Source of the DNA: Nonlabens sp. Ci31
GTDB taxonomy: Bacteria > Bacteroidota > Bacteroidia > Flavobacteriales > Flavobacteriaceae
Direction: 5' to 3'
Assembly (NCBI RefSeq): GCF_012974865.1
Contig: NZ_CP043633.1
Coordinates: forward strand, 2,539,501-2,603,500
DNA length: 64,000 bases
Each line of letters begins with the position of its first letter. Position 1 is the stretch's first letter. Positions 61,101 through 64,000 of this stretch are shown here, piece after piece. A program made the position numbers and the translations under genes. A model generated the notes under the pieces. That model did not search any database. It was given only the letters and a program-made list of their open reading frames with translations, and was not told the origin of the DNA.

Positions 61101-62827
61101 AGGTTTTGACCCGTTTGAGTAAAAGTGACTCCCAAAGGCATACTCGAATTATCTACGGAGATAAATTCATACCTAGGATTTAATACATCTTCCATACGGC
61201 CGTTAAAATCAATGCTTCCGTTATTTTGAACACAAATTTGAAACTCTACTTCATCATTGGGAGCAATATTGGTAATACTGGTTGTAAATGGATCTGGTGT
61301 GTCGGCAATTCTCACATTTTTAGTAACACAAATGTCCATAGAAGGAGCTTCAATAAGTAAGTCTATACAGGATTGATTTCCAGTTGGGACATTAGGATCT
61401 CCGTCTAGAATAATATCTGCAGTAAAATCCACACAGTTAGTTACTAAGTCACCAGGTGATAAACTAGCGTCTATAGTAAAGTATATACCTATTATGAGAA
61501 AATCACCTGGATATAGCTCTGTTCCATTTTGGGCAACTATTCTAATGACATCGCCACTGGCACCATTCCAAGGGAACCTGATAAAGTTATCATCAGGTAA
61601 AGTGAAACTGCGGTCTAAAGTTCCATTTATAAAAACATCGAAAGTTCTGTTTGCACTTAACGTGCTTATATCTCCTATGACTTCATAACTATCTGGAATC
61701 AATCCAGCAGGAATGGTGTCGATGGCTTCATAAGGAGCGATTGCACGGTTATCGGAGTTAAAAAATTGAAATTCATACCTGCCCTGACATCCTACTACCG
61801 GGTTTCTAGCATTAACTAACTTCGTAACAGCACTAGTTTGATTGGGAGCAGGTAAAGTAGCGGTAGCGGTAACAACTGTAGTTGCATTTGCAATGTTATT
61901 TTGTGGTGTCCCTCCTGCAGGAGTTCCATTTAATTCTACTCTATTGCTTAAGCTTTGTCCTTCGGTAAGTGTGCCACAAGGAGAATAATCTACCTCTACG
62001 ATAAATTCAATCGTAAAAAAAGGGTCCGACCCTATAAGGCTGCTGTTTAACTCTATTTGATTTGTAACACTGTTGTATGTTCCAGGACCGCTTACTAAAG
62101 ACACAACAGCACAAGCTGGTGATGCTATTTCAGATATAGTTACGTTATCCAGATTAAGCATACCAAAAGTAAGCCCTTGAAAAGCTGGATCTTTTTGAAC
62201 GATAATACGGTAGTTTGCTATCCCATTAGTATTACGAACAAATGTATTTCCAGCAGCATCGCTCACCGCTGGTAAAATAGCTTCCTTAGAAATTTGGCCC
62301 CAAGGGCTTACTGCTTGCGCAGTGCTGGTTAAACCTTGTGGACTGCAAAAACTTTCTGTATTTCCATTGCTAGTGTAGTCTGCGCAAATAGTATTAGTGG
62401 CGGTAAAACCATTAGGCGTTTCACCTGCACAAAAACTGACGCTAATAGTAAAAGAACCACTTTGTACATTATTAGGTATATTAAATACTACCGCAGGTAG
62501 TGCTGAGGTATCGATTAAATTAGGAATGCTATTAGGTGCAGGAATAGAGGAACCATTAAAGTCTACAAAGGCATTATTAGCTCTTACATCACTAGCGGCA
62601 AAGCACAAGCCAGCAGGCAATGCATCTGTAATGACTAATGTGTTGCTATTGTTTAGGTTCTGAAAATCAATGGTGTAACTAAAACGTTCACCTGTCTGTA
62701 TGCTGGGTACTTGAGGTGTTGATTTTTGTATACTGGCTTCACCGGTAGTATTGCTAATGCTTATGGTTTGAGCGTACAGGCTGCAATTCATTAGAAAAAC
62801 CCCAATGACTATTAAAACATATTTCAT
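58106..62827 (-). CDS. Giant type IX-secreted surface protein, type B sorting domain
   Basis: About 1573 residues from MKYVLIVIGVFLMN, which gives a signal peptide ending LYAQ; the ATG eight codons upstream is less likely. It has N-terminal DUF11-like beta-sandwich repeats (about 40-820), five homologous modules of about 76 residues (see the repeat entry), a region of about 150 residues, and a C-terminal CHU_C/type B sorting domain (ending YWFTLEYVD and SHFSLKR). It is exported by the type IX system and bound to the cell surface; adhesion is a guess. A palindrome sits just past its 3' end. Confidence 0.88.
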   Translation of the reverse strand: MKYVLIVIGVFLMNCSLYAQTISISNTTGEASIQKSTPQVPSIQTGERFSYTIDFQNLNNSNTLVITDALPAGLCFAASDVRANNAFVDFNGSSIPAPNSIPNLIDTSALPAVVFNIPNNVQSGSFTISVSFCAGETPNGFTATNTICADYTSNGNTESFCSPQGLTSTAQAVSPWGQISKEAILPAVSDAAGNTFVRNTNGIANYRIIVQKDPAFQGLTFGMLNLDNVTISEIASPACAVVSLVSGPGTYNSVTNQIELNSSLIGSDPFFTIEFIVEVDYSPCGTLTEGQSLSNRVELNGTPAGGTPQNNIANATTVVTATATLPAPNQTSAVTKLVNARNPVVGCQGRYEFQFFNSDNRAIAPYEAIDTIPAGLIPDSYEVIGDISTLSANRTFDVFINGTLDRSFTLPDDNFIRFPWNGASGDVIRIVAQNGTELYPGDFLIIGIYFTIDASLSPGDLVTNCVDFTADIILDGDPNVPTGNQSCIDLLIEAPSMDICVTKNVRIADTPDPFTTSITNIAPNDEVEFQICVQNNGSIDFNGRMEDVLNPRYEFISVDNSSMPLGVTFTQTGQNLVWDGLSIDQTCEIFSFDNGCAIQGTFFCATVRARVRPFTAAGNIDNDARIIENSGILLATSDFAKVNVIDSAVFVIRKEVSLDNINFQTTPLVVDPNCDDTIYYRIRVENIGNRDASQFILFDELPFPGDLFYPTNLNRNSTFSFTNIISSSSDFNTSYLNYNPASNFTPDNFNCGATPAGSAFSASSRTVRFENSRTLTNTDVFEVLIEATLPSNNLTSSDMVINSAYIVNCAVPGSIIATSSITSPAIVDIQKTVEAGFDVSIGVCSTGTPINIFDLISGSPDAGGTFTPALASNGAVFDPAVDPAGVFTYTVTATPSCATDSSELTISISPQPDPGLDASITVCETDTVVNLFSSLNGTPDNGGSWSPILTSGTGIFDPAIDPAGTYVYTIPAANFCPAVSAQVNVTVNAAANAGIDATVDLCSTGTPVDLNTLLLGNPDSGGTWTPSLISGTGIFEPSMDSAGVYTYTVSGNLPCPDDSAQLTMSITTSPDPGTDGTVDICANASPIDVFNSLNGTPQTGGTWTPALNSGSGVFDPAIDLSGNYTYTLAAVGSCPPSTSQVSVNITPAPDPGANGTITLCNSSLPLDLINALNGTPDTGGIWTPALASGTGLFDPATDTSGTYTYTVSRNACMDESATVQVNFNPDVIIATANNLEECDQVGGNDGLTSFDLTQEENTILNGLNPANHNLTYYATSNDAVNGSNALNTNYTNTSSTQTIFVRVENIATNCFATTSFNIIGLMLPEPQLLDEYEACLNEDGVPINPSRLPILDTELSNAIYTFAWLFEGNPINGATDSTYRADTVGNYSVVITNTTTGCINTDETRVVQEPYLVAQASLVTTQFDRDPVIEVTVLNDRGDTYLYRLDNGPWQTSNRFENPGNGIHTITVKGPNSCGIARDSILVLRYPRFFTPNSDSFNDYWQVENLTDLDGNKLYIFDRYGKLLKQLSLDGPGWDGTYNGNPMPSSDYWFTLEYVDPNTGEMAVLKSHFSLKR
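59150..60330 (-). repeat. Five tandem coding modules of about 76 residues
   Basis: Each module runs from a C-containing start (such as VDLCSTGTPVDL) through GTPDxGGxWTPxLxSGTGxFDPAxDxxGxYxYT to a second Cys and a beta strand. They are diverged rather than identical, so the array is old. The two conserved Cys per module suggest disulfides. Confidence 0.8.
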
Positions 62828-63058
62828 GGTACTATTCTTTATACAATTCAAATTTTAAAAAGAAAATGTGCTAACAGAAGAATTGTTTATTGTTGGTAAA
62901 TATATAAGTACTCTATACGATTTAAAAACTAAAATGTTGATTAAAACTATAATTGTCAACAGTATATACCCATTCATTTTTTGTTCAGAATTAGCTATGG
63001 TTGTTGTTTTTAATGGAGTACAGTAGCCGGCGGTATCTGCTATTTTATTTGTTTATGT

Positions 63059-63088
63059 AAGGTTCCGCTTTCGCGAAAGCGGAACCTT
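63059..63088. repeat. Dispersed palindrome, extended to a 30 bp perfect inverted repeat
   Basis: The core is flanked by AAGGTTCC and GGAACCTT, giving 15 paired bases, 6 bp past the end of the FG-GAP gene. No T run follows, so it is not a classic terminator. Confidence 0.92.
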
Positions 63089-63094
63089 TAAAGT

Positions 63095-64000
63095 TTATTT
63101 CTTAATAAATTTTAGAGCTTTCCACTGATGATCAATTTTTATAGCTATGATATAAATACCGTTTTTAAGATCTTGAGTATTAATACCTGTTGCAGTATTG
63201 TAATTGTTATGAGACATTTTTCTTCCTTTGAGGTCATAAATGATATATGCAAGACCGTCAATTTGTTCTCCAGAGATATATAACTTATCGATAGTAGGAT
63301 TAGGATATAGTTTTAATAAGTCTTCTTGTACCGCCACCTCATTACTAGAGAGCGTTGTACAACCGCCGCAATTAGCTTGTTCATAGTAGAAAAATTTACG
63401 CTCACAAGGATTGTAACTTATAGCAATAGGGCACCCGTTACTGTAATAGTCTACGATTCTGGTGATCACCCAGTCGCATCTTAAATCGTTTATATTAGGA
63501 GGTGTATCATTAAAACCAAACTGGTTTGATATGCCGGTAATGTTCATGTTAGGAAAGATACCAGTGGTTAGACCTCCGTTATTTTCATGAAAATACATTC
63601 TGCCGCCAGAAAAATTAATGTTCAGCGGGTCACTTATTAGTAAGTCTATATCACCGTCACAGTCCACATCGTAAAACTCAGGTGTGGGAAAACTACCTCC
63701 GTCTTCTGGGATAAACGGACTCGTTATACCTACTCCAGAGGATATATAATCTTGTGGAGCTACTAAATCGAGGTAAGGATAAGAAGCAGCCCCATTATTT
63801 TCATAGTAAGCAGTACCGGGAAACAGCATGCTTTGAGATGAAATTACAATATCCGGTAGTCCATCACTATTCACATCTCCTACGGCCATAAGAGCTGGGC
63901 CAAAGGTATAATCTAGCGTTCCCACTAACAAACCAAGACCAAAACTAAAGTTCCCTGCACAGTCGTTAAAATAAACTCTAGTCTCTGCATTAACACCATA
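63095..64000 (-). CDS. FG-GAP/VCBS-type T9SS protein, 5' end outside window
   Basis: About 301 residues are visible; the frame is open to the window edge, so an apparent TTG start at 63931 is not real. It has Asp-rich calcium-type repeats (DVNSDGLPDIVI, VDCDGDIDLLI), a Cys pair CGGC and a C-terminal type A sorting domain (YPNPTIDKLYISG, YDLKGRKM, NGIYIIAI). Exported by the type IX system; probably a surface or secreted propeller protein. The upstream part is needed to name the enzyme or adhesin. Confidence 0.82.
   Translation of the reverse strand, partial: YGVNAETRVYFNDCAGNFSFGLGLLVGTLDYTFGPALMAVGDVNSDGLPDIVISSQSMLFPGTAYYENNGAASYPYLDLVAPQDYISSGVGITSPFIPEDGGSFPTPEFYDVDCDGDIDLLISDPLNINFSGGRMYFHENNGGLTTGIFPNMNITGISNQFGFNDTPPNINDLRCDWVITRIVDYYSNGCPIAISYNPCERKFFYYEQANCGGCTTLSSNEVAVQEDLLKLYPNPTIDKLYISGEQIDGLAYIIYDLKGRKMSHNNYNTATGINTQDLKNGIYIIAIKIDHQWKALKFIKK

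Noticed and set aside
63931-63933. Apparent start of the FG-GAP protein.
   Set aside because: The codon is TTG and the frame stays open to the window edge, so the gene is simply cut by the window.

Overview
The window looks like a chromosomal segment of a marine-type member of the Flavobacteriaceae (Bacteroidota). Evidence: low GC; promoters with the Bacteroidota -7 element TAnnTTTG and almost no Shine-Dalgarno sequences; type IX secretion C-terminal domains (types A and B); an OstA-like LPS protein, DUF6095, DUF2452 and DUF2853 proteins; and a menaquinone pathway. I cannot name the genus from sequence alone; a Nonlabens/Dokdonia-like relative is only a guess. No rRNA, tRNA, CRISPR array or intact insertion sequence was seen.

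Region 1 (1-4794, very AT-rich): the end of a surface-polysaccharide cluster with a flippase C-terminus, a probable CMP-sugar-dependent glycosyltransferase, a DRE-TIM aldolase fused to a second domain, a KdsB-like cytidylyltransferase and a HAD phosphatase. The last four overlap or abut, and together look like a non-canonical route to a Kdo-like 3-deoxy-2-ulosonic acid that uses a pyruvate-type aldolase instead of a PEP-dependent synthase. This is my best candidate for an undescribed system.

Region 2 (5269-19109): a conserved polysaccharide block. It has the UDP-L-FucNAc genes capE, a cupin, capF and capG, a WbuB-like transferase, a 4-keto-sugar reductase/epimerase, a WecA/WbpL-like initiating transferase, a DegT aminotransferase, a PglF/WbpM-like 4,6-dehydratase, and the Wza/Wzc export pair. 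A hairpin-rich non-coding stretch and a 58-residue secreted or membrane peptide gene interrupt it. A convergent YwqE-type phosphatase gene follows.

Region 3 (19122-33827, mostly minus strand): TPR protein, class III aminotransferase, OstA-like protein, a lipoprotein, DUF6095, MurQ, RibBA (degenerate RibA half), LptF/G permease, LolA, FtsK, DgkA, Tpx and cytochrome c. This is envelope assembly and housekeeping.

Region 4 (33991-52321): OxyR, menA, holA, a GT2 transferase, an OmpA lipoprotein, a secreted protein, a VTT membrane protein, a helicase, a beta-barrel protein, an M28 peptidase, RdgB, an esterase, and the menaquinone genes thioesterase-menF-menD.

Region 5 (52554-64000): cytochrome c and PQQ-type sugar dehydrogenase, two candidate small ORFs, a BlaI/M56 regulatory pair behind a triple operator, DUF2452, a giant five-module type B T9SS surface protein, and a partial FG-GAP type A T9SS protein.

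The palindrome CGCTTTCGCGAAAGCG, or close variants, is scattered through the whole window both between genes and in frame inside proteins. Two genes, a secreted protein at 40348 and a beta-barrel protein at 43518, share a near-identical operator at exactly the same distance from their -7 boxes.
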